A stretch of DNA of 32,671 nucleotides, taken from contig JAIFKU010000129.1 in NCBI GenBank assembly GCA_020049495.1, positions 1-32,671 of the forward strand. Reading direction: 5' to 3'. Below are positions 25,155 to 32,671 of this stretch, in pieces. Numbering within the stretch: position 1 is the first letter of the stretch; the number at the start of each line of letters is the position of its first letter. A model generated the notes under the pieces. It saw nothing but the letters and a program-made list of their open reading frames with translations, made no database searches and was not told the origin of the DNA. This DNA is from Accumulibacter sp. (lineage in GTDB: Bacteria > Pseudomonadota > Gammaproteobacteria > Burkholderiales > Rhodocyclaceae). Made by a program: the position numbers and the translations under genes.

Positions 25155-26453
25155 ATGGAACTCTATATCACCGCATTTCTCATCCTGGCACTGTTTGCCA
25201 TTCTCGGCAGCGGCGTCTGGATCGGGCTGGCTCTGGCCGGTGCGGCCTGGATCGGCATGGCGCTGTTCACCAACCGGCCGGTCGGCGACAGCATGGTCAT
25301 TACCATCTGGGGCTCGGCGTCGTCATGGACACTGACTGCCTTGCCGCTGTTCATCTGGATGGGCGAAATTCTTTTCCGTACCAAGCTCTCCGAAGACATG
25401 TTCAAGGGTCTGGCGCCCTGGCTTGAAAACCTGCCGGGACGGCTGCTGCATACCAACATCATCGGCTGCACGATCTTCGCGGCGGTTTCCGGCTCGTCGG
25501 CGGCAACCTGCGCGACGATCGGCAAAATGACCCTGCCCGAGCTCAAGAAGCGGGGTTACCCGGATGGTATTTCGATCGGCACGCTGGCCGGGGCAGGAAC
25601 ACTTGGCCTGCTCATTCCGCCGTCGATCATCATGATCGTCTACGGGGTGATGGCCAATGTCTCGATCGCCAAACTGTTCATTGCCGGCGTGCTGCCCGGG
25701 ATCATTCTGGCCAGTCTGTTCATGGGCTATACCATCGTCTGGGCTTTGTTGAATCCGGAAAAGATTCCGCCAGCCGATCAGTACATGACGTTTACGCAAA
25801 AAGTCTATCAATCCCGCCATCTGATTCCGGTGGTCTCGCTGATTATCGCCGTGCTCGGTTCGATCTATACCGGCATCGCGACGGCGACTGAGGCTGCGGC
25901 GCTTGGTGTGGTTGGTTCCTTGATCATTGCTGCCGTACAGGGCGATCTCACCAGGAAGACCTTCAGCGAGAGCCTGATGGGCGGTACGCGTTTGTACTGC
26001 ATGATTGCCCTGATTCTTTTCGGCGCCTCCTTCCTGACCTTGTCCATGGGCTATATCGGTTTGCCCAGGCATCTGGCCGAGTGGATCATTGGCTTGCATC
26101 TTTCCCCGCTATCGCTGATCGTGGCCTTGATGGTTTTTTTCGTTATCCTTGGTTGCTTCCTTGACGGCATTTCCATGGTGGTGCTGACCATGGGTGTATT
26201 GCTGCCGACCATTGAGGGCATGGGTTTTGACCTCATCTGGTTCGGCATTTTCATCGTGCTGGTTGTCGAGATGGCGCAGGTGACACCGCCGGTCGGTTTC
26301 AATCTCTTTGTCCTGCAGGGGATGACCAAGAAAGACATCGGGTTTATTGCAAAACATGCATTCCCGCTGTTTCTCCTGATGATCGTGATGGTGCTGCTGA
26401 TGTACTTTGTGCCTGAAATCACCTCGTGGCTGCCGCAGCACATGGAGGGTTGA
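25155..26453 (+). CDS. dctM: DctM-family TRAP transporter large permease
   Basis: A 432-residue membrane protein with about 12 hydrophobic segments, the translocation subunit of a TRAP transporter. Family features include LPLFIWMGEILFRT, IFAAVSGSSAATCATIGKMT, LPELKKRGYPDGISIGTLAG, AGTLGLLIPPSIIMIVYGVM and EMAQVTPPVGFNLFVLQGMT. The start at 25155 (MELYITAFLILALF) is preceded by AAGGG; a longer frame from 25119 would add residues translated from the end of dctQ. Its stop is 27 bp ahead of pxpB, so transport and oxoprolinase genes appear to be one unit. Confidence 0.93.
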   Translation: MELYITAFLILALFAILGSGVWIGLALAGAAWIGMALFTNRPVGDSMVITIWGSASSWTLTALPLFIWMGEILFRTKLSEDMFKGLAPWLENLPGRLLHTNIIGCTIFAAVSGSSAATCATIGKMTLPELKKRGYPDGISIGTLAGAGTLGLLIPPSIIMIVYGVMANVSIAKLFIAGVLPGIILASLFMGYTIVWALLNPEKIPPADQYMTFTQKVYQSRHLIPVVSLIIAVLGSIYTGIATATEAAALGVVGSLIIAAVQGDLTRKTFSESLMGGTRLYCMIALILFGASFLTLSMGYIGLPRHLAEWIIGLHLSPLSLIVALMVFFVILGCFLDGISMVVLTMGVLLPTIEGMGFDLIWFGIFIVLVVEMAQVTPPVGFNLFVLQGMTKKDIGFIAKHAFPLFLLMIVMVLLMYFVPEITSWLPQHMEG

Positions 26454-26480
26454 GTCAGCCGACTGGATGGAGTCTTGAGT

Positions 26481-27263
26481 ATGGAAACCAGTGCAAGCAC
26501 TGTGTCCGGAGCGGTGCGCCTGCTGCCGCTGGGTGATGCGGCATGGACGGTCGAGTTCGGTGACAGCATCGATGCGGCACTCCACGCCCGGGTCCTCGGC
26601 CTGGCCGGTGTGCTTGAGCAGGCGCGCAAGGCAGATGACACACCGGATTTTTCCGGCATTGTCGATGTGGTGCCTACCTTCAGGTCGCTTACCGTACATT
26701 ACAATCCGCTGGTCAGTAACGGAGAACGCCTCGGCGAGGTGCTTGTGCATCTGGCCCAATCGTCGGGTAGCACGAGCAGACAGGGCCGGCAATGGCGAAT
26801 TCCGGTGTGCTTCGACGAAGAATTTGCGCCGGATCTGAACGACCTGGCCGAGGCCAAGGGTTTGAGCCGTGATGCGGTGATTGCCTTGATGACCGGTGCG
26901 ACCTTCCAGGTTTACATGATCGGCTTCATGCCCGGTTTCCCGTATATGGGCGGCTTGCCTGCCGTGCTCGAAATGCCGCGCCTGTCTTCGCCGCGCAAGG
27001 CCGTGCCGGCGCGTTCGCTGGCCATTGCCGGGGCGATGTGCGCGGTCTATCCGTGGGAAAGCCCCGGCGGCTGGCGGCTGCTCGGGCGGACGCCGGTACC
27101 GATGTTCTCAGCCGCAGAGACGGCAGCGCCCTCGCTGCTCGCTTCCGGCGACCGTGTCTGCTGGCAGTCCGTCGAACGCGCGACTTATCTGGAAATGGAA
27201 GCGGCGGCACAGTCCGGTTCCCTGAATCGCCACAGTCTGCTCCTGGCGCAAGGAGAACCATGA
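26481..27263 (+). CDS. pxpB: 5-oxoprolinase subunit PxpB (KipI family)
   Basis: A 260-residue KipI-family protein with LPLGDAAWTVEFGDSIDAAL near the N-terminus, the family signature GFMPGFPYMGGLP, SSPRKAVPARSLAIAGAMCA and VYPWESPGGWRLLGRTPVPM. PxpA, PxpB and PxpC together form the ATP-dependent bacterial 5-oxoprolinase, which opens pyroglutamate to L-glutamate. The ATG at 26481 follows GGAG by eight bases; a TTG at 26475 is an alternative. The stop overlaps the pxpC start (ATGA), giving coupled, equimolar synthesis of the two partners. Confidence 0.92.
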   Translation: METSASTVSGAVRLLPLGDAAWTVEFGDSIDAALHARVLGLAGVLEQARKADDTPDFSGIVDVVPTFRSLTVHYNPLVSNGERLGEVLVHLAQSSGSTSRQGRQWRIPVCFDEEFAPDLNDLAEAKGLSRDAVIALMTGATFQVYMIGFMPGFPYMGGLPAVLEMPRLSSPRKAVPARSLAIAGAMCAVYPWESPGGWRLLGRTPVPMFSAAETAAPSLLASGDRVCWQSVERATYLEMEAAAQSGSLNRHSLLLAQGEP

Positions 27264-28282
27264 TGCCGGGACTGATCGAAGTCATTGATGGCAAAATCGG
27301 CAACAGCATCCAGGACACCGGCCGGCTCGGCTATCGTCATATGGGGATTACCGTATCCGGTTGCCTGGATTCCGTACTCGCCCGTTGTGCCAATGCGCTG
27401 GTCGGGAATCCTCCGGAGTGCGCCTGCATCGAGATCCGGGTGCTCGGTCCGACGCTTCAGGTCAGGCGCGGGCGGGTGCGTGTGGCACTTGCCGGCGACA
27501 TTTCAGCCACGCTGCAGCGTGCGGATGTCCGTCCGCAGCCGATAGAACCTTGGACGAGCATCACGCTCGATGCAGGAGAAACCCTGGAGATCGGTTCAGT
27601 AAAGGGAGGAGCCGCCTATCTGGCGTTGTTCGGCGGGATTGACTCGCTGCTGCAACTGGGCAGCCGCTCGACCTACCAGCGGGCGTTGTTCGGCGGGATT
27701 GATGGACGACCCCTGATGACCGGCAACATGCTGCCCTGCGCAAGCCAGGAGCCGCGCGAGTATCGTGAACACAAGGCCGAGCCGTGGAGCCATGATGAAG
27801 GCGCCATTCGCGTTATGCTTGGGCCGCAGGACGGGCATTTCAAGCCTGAATCCGTCGCCCAGTTTCTCGACTCGCATTATCAGGTGACATCGCAGATGGA
27901 TCGCATGGGCGTGCGTCTGGAAGGCATCCCGCTTGTGCATCTCACACCGGAGGCCGCCGACATTGTTTCGGATGGCGTCACGCCGGGTGCCATCCAGGTG
28001 CCGGGTAACGGCCAGCCGATTGTCCTGCTCGCCGACTGTCAGACCGTGGGCGGCTATCCGAAGATCGCCACGGTGATCAGCGCCGATCTGCCCCGTCTGG
28101 GGCAGTTGAAGCCGGGGCAGAGTATCCGTTTCCGTGCGCTCAGCGCGGCAGAAGCCCATCAGGCACTTCTCGCAAGGGAAGCCCGATGGACTGCCTGGGC
28201 GGGCGGTATCGTTTCCTATATGCCGGATGTCACTTCGCTGTACAACGACCTGACCAGTAACTGGGTTGCTCCCGACTGGTAG
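27260..28282 (+). CDS. pxpC: 5-oxoprolinase subunit PxpC (KipA family)
   Basis: A 340-residue KipA/urea-amidolyase-like protein with NSIQDTGRLGYRHMGITVSG, GGAAYLALFGGID, LGSRSTYQRALFGGIDGRPL, VRVMLGPQ-like IRVMLGPQDGHF, SQMDRMGVRLEGIPL, VTPGAIQVPGNGQPIVLLAD and GGYPKIATVISADL, all typical. It forms the oxoprolinase with PxpB and PxpA. The ATG at 27260 follows AAGGAG and overlaps the pxpB stop. An oddity is an exact 21-bp direct repeat (27622-27642 and 27682-27702) that makes ALFGGID occur twice, 20 residues apart; the second copy replaces the usual GGFGG-x-x-GR-type motif. Confidence 0.92.
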   Translation: MMPGLIEVIDGKIGNSIQDTGRLGYRHMGITVSGCLDSVLARCANALVGNPPECACIEIRVLGPTLQVRRGRVRVALAGDISATLQRADVRPQPIEPWTSITLDAGETLEIGSVKGGAAYLALFGGIDSLLQLGSRSTYQRALFGGIDGRPLMTGNMLPCASQEPREYREHKAEPWSHDEGAIRVMLGPQDGHFKPESVAQFLDSHYQVTSQMDRMGVRLEGIPLVHLTPEAADIVSDGVTPGAIQVPGNGQPIVLLADCQTVGGYPKIATVISADLPRLGQLKPGQSIRFRALSAAEAHQALLAREARWTAWAGGIVSYMPDVTSLYNDLTSNWVAPDW

Positions 28283-28304
28283 CCAACCGTGGATGATGAG
28301 AGAA

Positions 28305-29078
28305 ATGACTCGACTGCTTAATCTGAACGCCGACCTTGGCGAGAGTTTTGGTGCGTGGTCCATTGGCAGCGATGATGCCATGCTGCGCATCGTCAATTCG
28401 GCCAATGTAGCCTGTGGCTTTCATGCCGGCGATCCGCTGGTGATGTTCAGGACGGTGGCTCTGGCCAGGGAAGGCGGCGTGAGTGTCGGCGCCCACCCGG
28501 GCTACCCGGACCTGCAGGGTTTCGGTCGGCGGCGCATGGATATCCCGCTGCCGGAACTCGAGGCCATGCTGACGTACCAGATCGGTGCCCTCGAGGCCTG
28601 CGCACGCGCGCAGGGACTATGCGTTACGCACGTCAAACCGCACGGTGCGCTCAGCAACGTCGCCTGCGCCGAGCGCAAGGTCGCGGATGCAGTGGCGCGC
28701 GCCGTGCATCGCCTCGACCCGTCGCTGATTCTGCTTGCCCCCGCCGCATCGCAGCTGATTGCCGCCGGACGGGAGCAGGGGCTGCCGGTGGTCGAGGAAA
28801 TCTTTGCCGACCGGGCCTACCTTGATGATGGCAATCTGGTGCCGCGCAGCCAGCCAGGGGCGATGATACACGGTGCCGAGGCCAGCCTTCGGCACGTCAT
28901 GCGCATGGTCGAGGAAAGCGCGCTCATTTCAATCACCGGCAAGCACATCCCGATCAATCCGCAGAGCATCTGCGTCCATGGCGACAATGCCGATGCGGTG
29001 GCCACGGCGCAGGCCATCAGGGATGGACTGAGTACGGCCGGGTACAAACTCGTCACCATTCCGGAACTGGCCGTCTAA
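28305..29078 (+). CDS. pxpA: 5-oxoprolinase subunit PxpA (LamB/YcsF family)
   Basis: A protein of about 257 residues with the complete LamB/YcsF pattern: LNLNADLGESFGAW, VNSANVACGFHAGDPLVMF, GVSVGAHPGYPDLQGFGRR, VTHVKPHGALSNVA, EIFADRAYLDDGNLVPRS and SICVHGDNADAVATAQAIR. It completes the ATP-dependent 5-oxoprolinase with PxpB and PxpC. The start is uncertain: in-frame ATGs at 28293, 28296 and 28305 all lie 11-23 bp behind pxpC, and none has a strong ribosome binding site; 28305 gives the N-terminus most like the family. It is the last gene of the TRAP-pxp operon and converges on dctD with 66 bp between stops. Confidence 0.91.
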   Translation: MTRLLNLNADLGESFGAWSIGSDDAMLRIVNSANVACGFHAGDPLVMFRTVALAREGGVSVGAHPGYPDLQGFGRRRMDIPLPELEAMLTYQIGALEACARAQGLCVTHVKPHGALSNVACAERKVADAVARAVHRLDPSLILLAPAASQLIAAGREQGLPVVEEIFADRAYLDDGNLVPRSQPGAMIHGAEASLRHVMRMVEESALISITGKHIPINPQSICVHGDNADAVATAQAIRDGLSTAGYKLVTIPELAV

Positions 29079-29144
29079 CGCCCGTTTCCGCTCAGCTCAA
29101 AGCTGTCTTGATCTTGGCCCTGCGCCGCAGGCCAGGTCCTGATT

Positions 29145-30488
29145 TCAGCCTGGGCCCGTGTCGGACAGACCGTATTTCCTGATCTTGTCGTGCAATGTGG
29201 TTTTGGCGATGCCTAGCGCCTCGGCGCTGCGCGCCAGGCTGTTCTTGTGGCGACGCAGGGCATCGGCAATCAGGGCGCGCTCAAAGGCGTCGACGGTTTC
29301 TGCCAGGGGTAGGGGACGACCGTCAGTTTCGTCGCCGAAGGGAGGCGCGCTGCATTCGATGCCGAGGATGCGACGATCGGCGACATTGCCCAACTCGCGT
29401 ACGTTGCCGGGCCAATGGTAGCCGACCAGTTGGCGGATGCAGGCGGCATCGCTGGCCGGTTCCGGGCGGCCGTGGCGGGCGGCAGCCTGGAGCAGGAAGT
29501 GCTGGAACAGCAGCGGGATGTCCTCGCGGCGTTCGCGTAGCGGCGGCAGAGTGACGGTAGCGACGCTGAGGCGGTAGTAGAGGTCGGCGCGGAAACGGCC
29601 CTGCTCAACCAGCGCATGCAGGTCCTCCTTGGTCGCAGCAACAATGCGGCAGTCAATCGCAATCGAGGCATTGGAACCCAGGCGTTCCAGCGTGCGTTCC
29701 TGCAACACGCGCAGCAGCTTGATTTGCATCGGGATGGGCATGGTCTCAATTTCGTCGAGGAAGAGGGTGCCGCCGTTGGCGTACTCGATTTTGCCGATGC
29801 GCCGCTTGCTGGCGCCGGTGTAGGCACCGGCCTCATGGCCGAAAATTTCGCTTTCGAAGAGGGTTTCGGGCAGGCCGCCGCAGTTAATGGCGACAAAATT
29901 GCCATTGCGCCGTGAACTGGCCTCGTGCAGGCAGCGGGCTACGAGTTCTTTGCCGGTGCCGGTTTCGCCCTGGATCAGGACATCGGCCGCGCTGTCAGCC
30001 AGTCCGCCGATCAGCGTGCGCACCCGGGTCATGCCCGGAGCATTGCCGATCAGCCGCGCCTCGATCTGGTCGCGGCCGGCGAGGCGATGGCGCAGATCGC
30101 GCACTTCGAGAATCAGCCGGCGTTTCTCCAGGGCGCGGCGGACGACTTCCACCAGATACTCCGAGGAGAAAGGTTTCTGGATGAAATCGTGGGCACCGTC
30201 TTTCATCGCCTGGACAGCCATCGAAACATCGCCGTGGCCGGTGATCAGTACCACCGGCAGTTCCGCATCGACGCCCAGGACTTCGCGCAGGAAACTCATG
30301 CCGTCCATGCGCGGCAGGCGGATATCGCTGACGATGATGCCGCGGAAATCCTTGCCCACGCGACGTCTGGCGTCTTCGGCGCTGGTCGCGCTCTCGGTCG
30401 GGATGCCTTCGAGTTGCAGCGCCTGTTCGCAGCCCAGACGGACATCCGGGTCGTCTTCGATGATCAGGACTTTTAGCGATTCGGTCAT
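29145..30488 (-). CDS. dctD: DctD-type sigma54-dependent response regulator
   Basis: A 447-residue NtrC-family activator. The receiver domain (5-120) has EDD, the phosphorylation site D55 in IIVSDIRLPRMDG and K105. The AAA domain has Walker A GETGTGKE (174-181), a GAYTGA loop (221-226, Y for the usual F in the sigma54-contacting motif) and LFLDEIE (242-248). The C-terminal Fis-type helix-turn-helix reads NSLARSAEALGIAKTTLHDK. It resembles DctD, which activates C4-dicarboxylate transport genes. Its ATG overlaps the stop of the sensor-kinase gene by four bases (ATGA). Likely targets are the symporter gene upstream and possibly the TRAP operon, but I found no convincing sigma54 promoter in the window. 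Confidence 0.93.
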   Translation of the reverse strand: MTESLKVLIIEDDPDVRLGCEQALQLEGIPTESATSAEDARRRVGKDFRGIIVSDIRLPRMDGMSFLREVLGVDAELPVVLITGHGDVSMAVQAMKDGAHDFIQKPFSSEYLVEVVRRALEKRRLILEVRDLRHRLAGRDQIEARLIGNAPGMTRVRTLIGGLADSAADVLIQGETGTGKELVARCLHEASSRRNGNFVAINCGGLPETLFESEIFGHEAGAYTGASKRRIGKIEYANGGTLFLDEIETMPIPMQIKLLRVLQERTLERLGSNASIAIDCRIVAATKEDLHALVEQGRFRADLYYRLSVATVTLPPLRERREDIPLLFQHFLLQAAARHGRPEPASDAACIRQLVGYHWPGNVRELGNVADRRILGIECSAPPFGDETDGRPLPLAETVDAFERALIADALRRHKNSLARSAEALGIAKTTLHDKIRKYGLSDTGPG

Positions 30489-32410
30489 GGTACAGGCGTT
30501 TCCGCGGCGAGGGGGATTTCCAGGGTGAATAGGGCACCTCCTTCAGGGTGATTGGCCCCGTTAAGAGTACCACCGAAATCACTGACGATACCCGCCGAAA
30601 TCGCGAGGCCGAGTCCGAGTCCGACCCCGGCTTCCTTGGTCGTGAAGAAGGGCTCGAACAGCCGGGATTGGGCTTCGGGACTCAGCCCCTCACCGTGGTC
30701 GCGCACCTCCAGGCGTGCCATTTGGCCGCATACCGCGCCACTGATGTTCACGCTGGGGCATGCCTGGTCGCTCATGGCATCGAGGGCGTTGCCGATCAGG
30801 TTGACCACGACCTGCTCAAGCCGGTTGGCATCGCACAGCGCGGAAAGGGCTTGCTCGGGAAAGACCGTGGTGATCCGGGCGTTCGTGGTACCCAGCCGCT
30901 GGTCGAGGAGGGCGGTGGCATTGGCCACCACCTGGCGGAGGTCGACCGGCTTCGGCAGGCCGCTGGATTTGTGGGCGAAAGCCTTGAGCTGGCCGGTGAT
31001 CAATCCCATGCGATCGACGAGTTGGGCGATGCGTTCGAGGTTGGAACGGGCGGTCGGTTCGTCGCCGCGGTCGAGAAAGCGGGTGGCATTGTCGGAAAGC
31101 GTACGCAAAGCCGCCAAAGGTTGGTTGAGTTCGTGCGCGATGCCGGCTGAAAGCCGTCCGATCACCGCCAGTTTCCCGGCCTGAATCAGTTCATCCTGGG
31201 CGGCGCGCAGGGTGCGTTCGGCACGGACCCGTTCGGCAACCTCGTCCTGAAGCTTCTGATTGGTCGCAGAGAGATCGACGGTACGCGCCTCGACCTTACG
31301 TTCGAGTTCGTCATGAGCTTTCTGCAGAGCCTCACGCGCCATCAGGCGGTCACTCAGGTGACGCCGGCGTTGCTTGATCATCATCGCCAGGATGCACAGC
31401 AGTATGGTGGTGATGCCGGCCACGGCAGCCCGGCTGATGCTCAGATCATCAACCTGATCGAGGTGTGAAAAGACGGTCAGGGACCACGGTGTACCTAGGA
31501 GCGGTTGGGATTGAGCCATGAATTGTCCGGCTACCGGGTAGGGCGAGACCATTTCCTGTTTTTCCTTGGCCAGCCGAACTAGGCGGGCACCGTGGTTGAG
31601 GCTGGCGATTTCTATCACACCCAAGGGTTGCAAGGCGCGGCGGTTATATTGCTGTGTACGGTCGAAGACAGACCGGGTTTTCTCGTCGAGTGGGCGCAGG
31701 GAGGTGAATTTCCAGTCAGGAACCGAACTCAGGATGACTACCCCGTTTTCGTCAGCGACCAGGACGGGCGCTTCGACGGTGCTCCAGGATTTTTCCAGTT
31801 GTTCGAGGCTGACCTTGACAATGGCCACGCCAAGAATGTGGCCTTCGGCGGCCAGTGCCGAAGACAGGTAGTAACCAGGCTCGCTGCGGGTCGTGCCGAT
31901 ACCAAAGAAGCGGCCGCTGCCGGTTTCCATGGCCTCGCGGAAGTAGGGGCGGAAAGAAAGGTCTTCGCCGACATAACTGTCGGTCCGTCGCCAGTTGCTC
32001 GAGGCCAAAACCTGGCCCTTGTTGTCCATGACGTAAATGGCCAGGGTTCCGGCACGTTCGTTGAGTTGCTCCAGATAGTTGTTTGATTTTCCGATCAATT
32101 TGCTATCGCTGCCGTGGGCGAGGAGGTCAAGCACATCGCGTTCAAGCCCCAGGGTGGCCGGGAAGTAAGCGTATTTACCGATTTCCCGTTCTAGACTGGC
32201 CGCGTAAAGATCCAGACGATGCCGACCGGTGGCCTGGAGTTCGGCGAGCGCCATGCGCTGGCTGATCCGGTATGCGGAGAAGGATACTCCGCTAACCAGG
32301 ATTACCAGGCTCACTAACAGCAGAGCAAGGCGCAGTGGATGGCGAATGAACATGCTGGAGGTATGAAAGGATTGTTGGAAGCGTGGCGATGAAAACTCAC
32401 CGGAAGTCAT
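30485..32410 (-). CDS. dctB: DctB-type sensor histidine kinase
   Basis: A 641-residue membrane sensor kinase. A first membrane helix (about 26-46) and a second (about 327-346) bracket a ~280-residue periplasmic double-Cache-like domain (YAYFPATLGLERDVLDLLAH, then RPYFREAMETGSGRFFGIGT and GYYLSSAL). A coiled coil (about 355-405) leads to the dimerisation domain with the phosphorylated H426 in GRLSAGIAHELNQPLAALRT, and an HATPase domain with NLIGNALDAM and GLGLGLAIS. This is the DctB layout for sensing C4-dicarboxylates. The chosen start at 32410 lies directly behind a terminator hairpin without a clear ribosome binding site; M20 at 32353 is an alternative, so the first residues are uncertain. 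Confidence 0.92.
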   Translation of the reverse strand: MTSGEFSSPRFQQSFHTSSMFIRHPLRLALLLVSLVILVSGVSFSAYRISQRMALAELQATGRHRLDLYAASLEREIGKYAYFPATLGLERDVLDLLAHGSDSKLIGKSNNYLEQLNERAGTLAIYVMDNKGQVLASSNWRRTDSYVGEDLSFRPYFREAMETGSGRFFGIGTTRSEPGYYLSSALAAEGHILGVAIVKVSLEQLEKSWSTVEAPVLVADENGVVILSSVPDWKFTSLRPLDEKTRSVFDRTQQYNRRALQPLGVIEIASLNHGARLVRLAKEKQEMVSPYPVAGQFMAQSQPLLGTPWSLTVFSHLDQVDDLSISRAAVAGITTILLCILAMMIKQRRRHLSDRLMAREALQKAHDELERKVEARTVDLSATNQKLQDEVAERVRAERTLRAAQDELIQAGKLAVIGRLSAGIAHELNQPLAALRTLSDNATRFLDRGDEPTARSNLERIAQLVDRMGLITGQLKAFAHKSSGLPKPVDLRQVVANATALLDQRLGTTNARITTVFPEQALSALCDANRLEQVVVNLIGNALDAMSDQACPSVNISGAVCGQMARLEVRDHGEGLSPEAQSRLFEPFFTTKEAGVGLGLGLAISAGIVSDFGGTLNGANHPEGGALFTLEIPLAAETPVP

Positions 32411-32419
32411 GGCTTGAAA

Positions 32420-32448
32420 AAAACAGCCTCGAATTCCGAGGCTGTTTT
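32420..32448 (-). terminator. Hairpin terminator between the symporter gene and dctB
   Basis: AAAACAGCCTCG (32420-32431) pairs with CGAGGCTGTTTT (32437-32448) around a five-base loop, with runs of A and T at the stem ends, so it can end transcription in either direction. On the minus strand its U tract ends only about seven bases before the dctB start codon, leaving no room for a separate promoter between them. Confidence 0.8.
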
Positions 32449-32466
32449 CCTGCTTTGCGGAGAGTT

Positions 32467-32513
32467 GTTCAGCACTTATTTGACGCCAGGTGCTTATTAC
32501 GGGAGTGCTGAAC
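32467..32513. repeat. 10-bp inverted repeat downstream of the symporter gene
   Basis: GTTCAGCACT (32467-32476) and AGTGCTGAAC (32504-32513) are perfect inverted copies separated by 27 bp, between the symporter stop and the terminator. It may form an mRNA stem-loop or be a split regulator site such as a DctD upstream element; sequence alone cannot decide. Confidence 0.6.
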
Positions 32514-32524
32514 CCAGATAAAGC

Positions 32525-32671
32525 TTACTTCCACAGCTCAAGATCGAGTTCACCCTCGGTCTTGGCAACAATCGCGCTACCGGCGATGTCACCCGTGACG
32601 TTCAGGGAGGTACGGCCCATGTCGAGCAGTGCATCGATACCCAGAATCATGGCATAGGCCGCAGCCACGGC
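32525..32671 (-). CDS. Dicarboxylate/amino acid:cation symporter, C-terminal part
   Basis: The last 48 codons of a gene entering from the right edge. The reverse strand reads [20 protein letters not shown], then [20 protein letters not shown] and ELDLELWK before TAA. The segment D-x-L-L-D-M-G-R-T-x-x-N-V-T-G-D is the C-terminal signature of the DAACS family (GltP, GltT, DctA), inner-membrane carriers that take up glutamate, aspartate or C4-dicarboxylates with protons or sodium. It lies upstream of dctB-dctD on the same strand, the expected place for a DctA-like carrier regulated by that system. The subfamily cannot be fixed from this fragment. Confidence 0.88.
   Translation of the reverse strand, partial: AVAAAYAMILGIDALLDMGRTSLNVTGDIAGSAIVAKTEGELDLELWK

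Noticed and set aside
29115-29134. Hairpin TGGCCCTGC-GCC-GCAGGCCA between convergent pxpA and dctD
   Set aside because: The stem has a bulged base and no T run on either strand, so a terminator call is not supported.
29145-30488. Long plus-strand open frames opposite dctD (for example 29887-30528)
   Set aside because: They mirror a well-supported GC-rich gene, have no family features or ribosome binding sites, and are antisense shadows.

Overview
The window looks like a chromosomal segment of a Gram-negative betaproteobacterium. Rhodocyclales is my best guess, inferred from gene content and protein style (CdaR, ComEC, Tct and TRAP solute transporters, HDOD protein, Hsp33, Tex, DctBD), not from a database match. 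There is no rRNA, tRNA, CRISPR array, phage module or intact insertion sequence. Most genes are packed in short operons with 1-4 bp start/stop overlaps.

Left part (1-12.4 kb). The 5' end of a glycerate kinase gene diverges from a CdaR-type sugar-diacid regulator gene. comEC (DNA uptake channel) follows, then a LacI-family regulator gene. That regulator converges on a six-gene minus-strand operon running from 12330 down to 5010: tctB-tctA-tctC (tripartite tricarboxylate transporter), a large protein of unknown function, a short-chain dehydrogenase and a second large protein paralogous to the first. The two paralogues look like cytoplasmic TIM-barrel, glycoside-hydrolase-like proteins with a shared C-x-C-x2-C motif. 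A clear sigma70-type promoter sits upstream of tctB, with a perfect 18-bp CG-centred palindrome just downstream of its -10 box, which is a good candidate operator for the LacI regulator. I infer a substrate-inducible uptake and catabolism cassette for a carboxylated sugar or glycoside. It is the best candidate here for an undescribed system.

Middle part (12.6-22.2 kb). An alpha/beta hydrolase, a methyltransferase and an HDOD protein form a compact plus-strand cluster. Directly behind it lies the wreck of a Wadjet (JetABCD / MksBEFG-type) anti-plasmid system: only the last ~115 codons of JetC remain, followed by a full-length JetD broken by one single-base frameshift. Next is a DUF4143-type AAA ATPase gene preceded by three repeats with an exact 22-bp period. 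On the minus strand, tex, an ArsC/Spx-like gene and hslO (Hsp33) form an operon. Hsp33 has lost three of its four zinc/redox cysteines. Tex carries a 41-codon in-frame insertion that looks like a palindromic intergenic repeat element.

Right part (22.3-32.7 kb). A lone fliW is followed by a MarR-type regulator gene that diverges from dctP-dctQ-dctM-pxpB-pxpC-pxpA, a TRAP transporter joined to the ATP-dependent 5-oxoprolinase. This reads as a pyroglutamate uptake and hydrolysis operon. Convergent to it are dctD and dctB (sigma54-type two-component system), preceded by the 3' end of a dicarboxylate/amino-acid:cation symporter gene, with a terminator hairpin and a long inverted repeat between the symporter and dctB.
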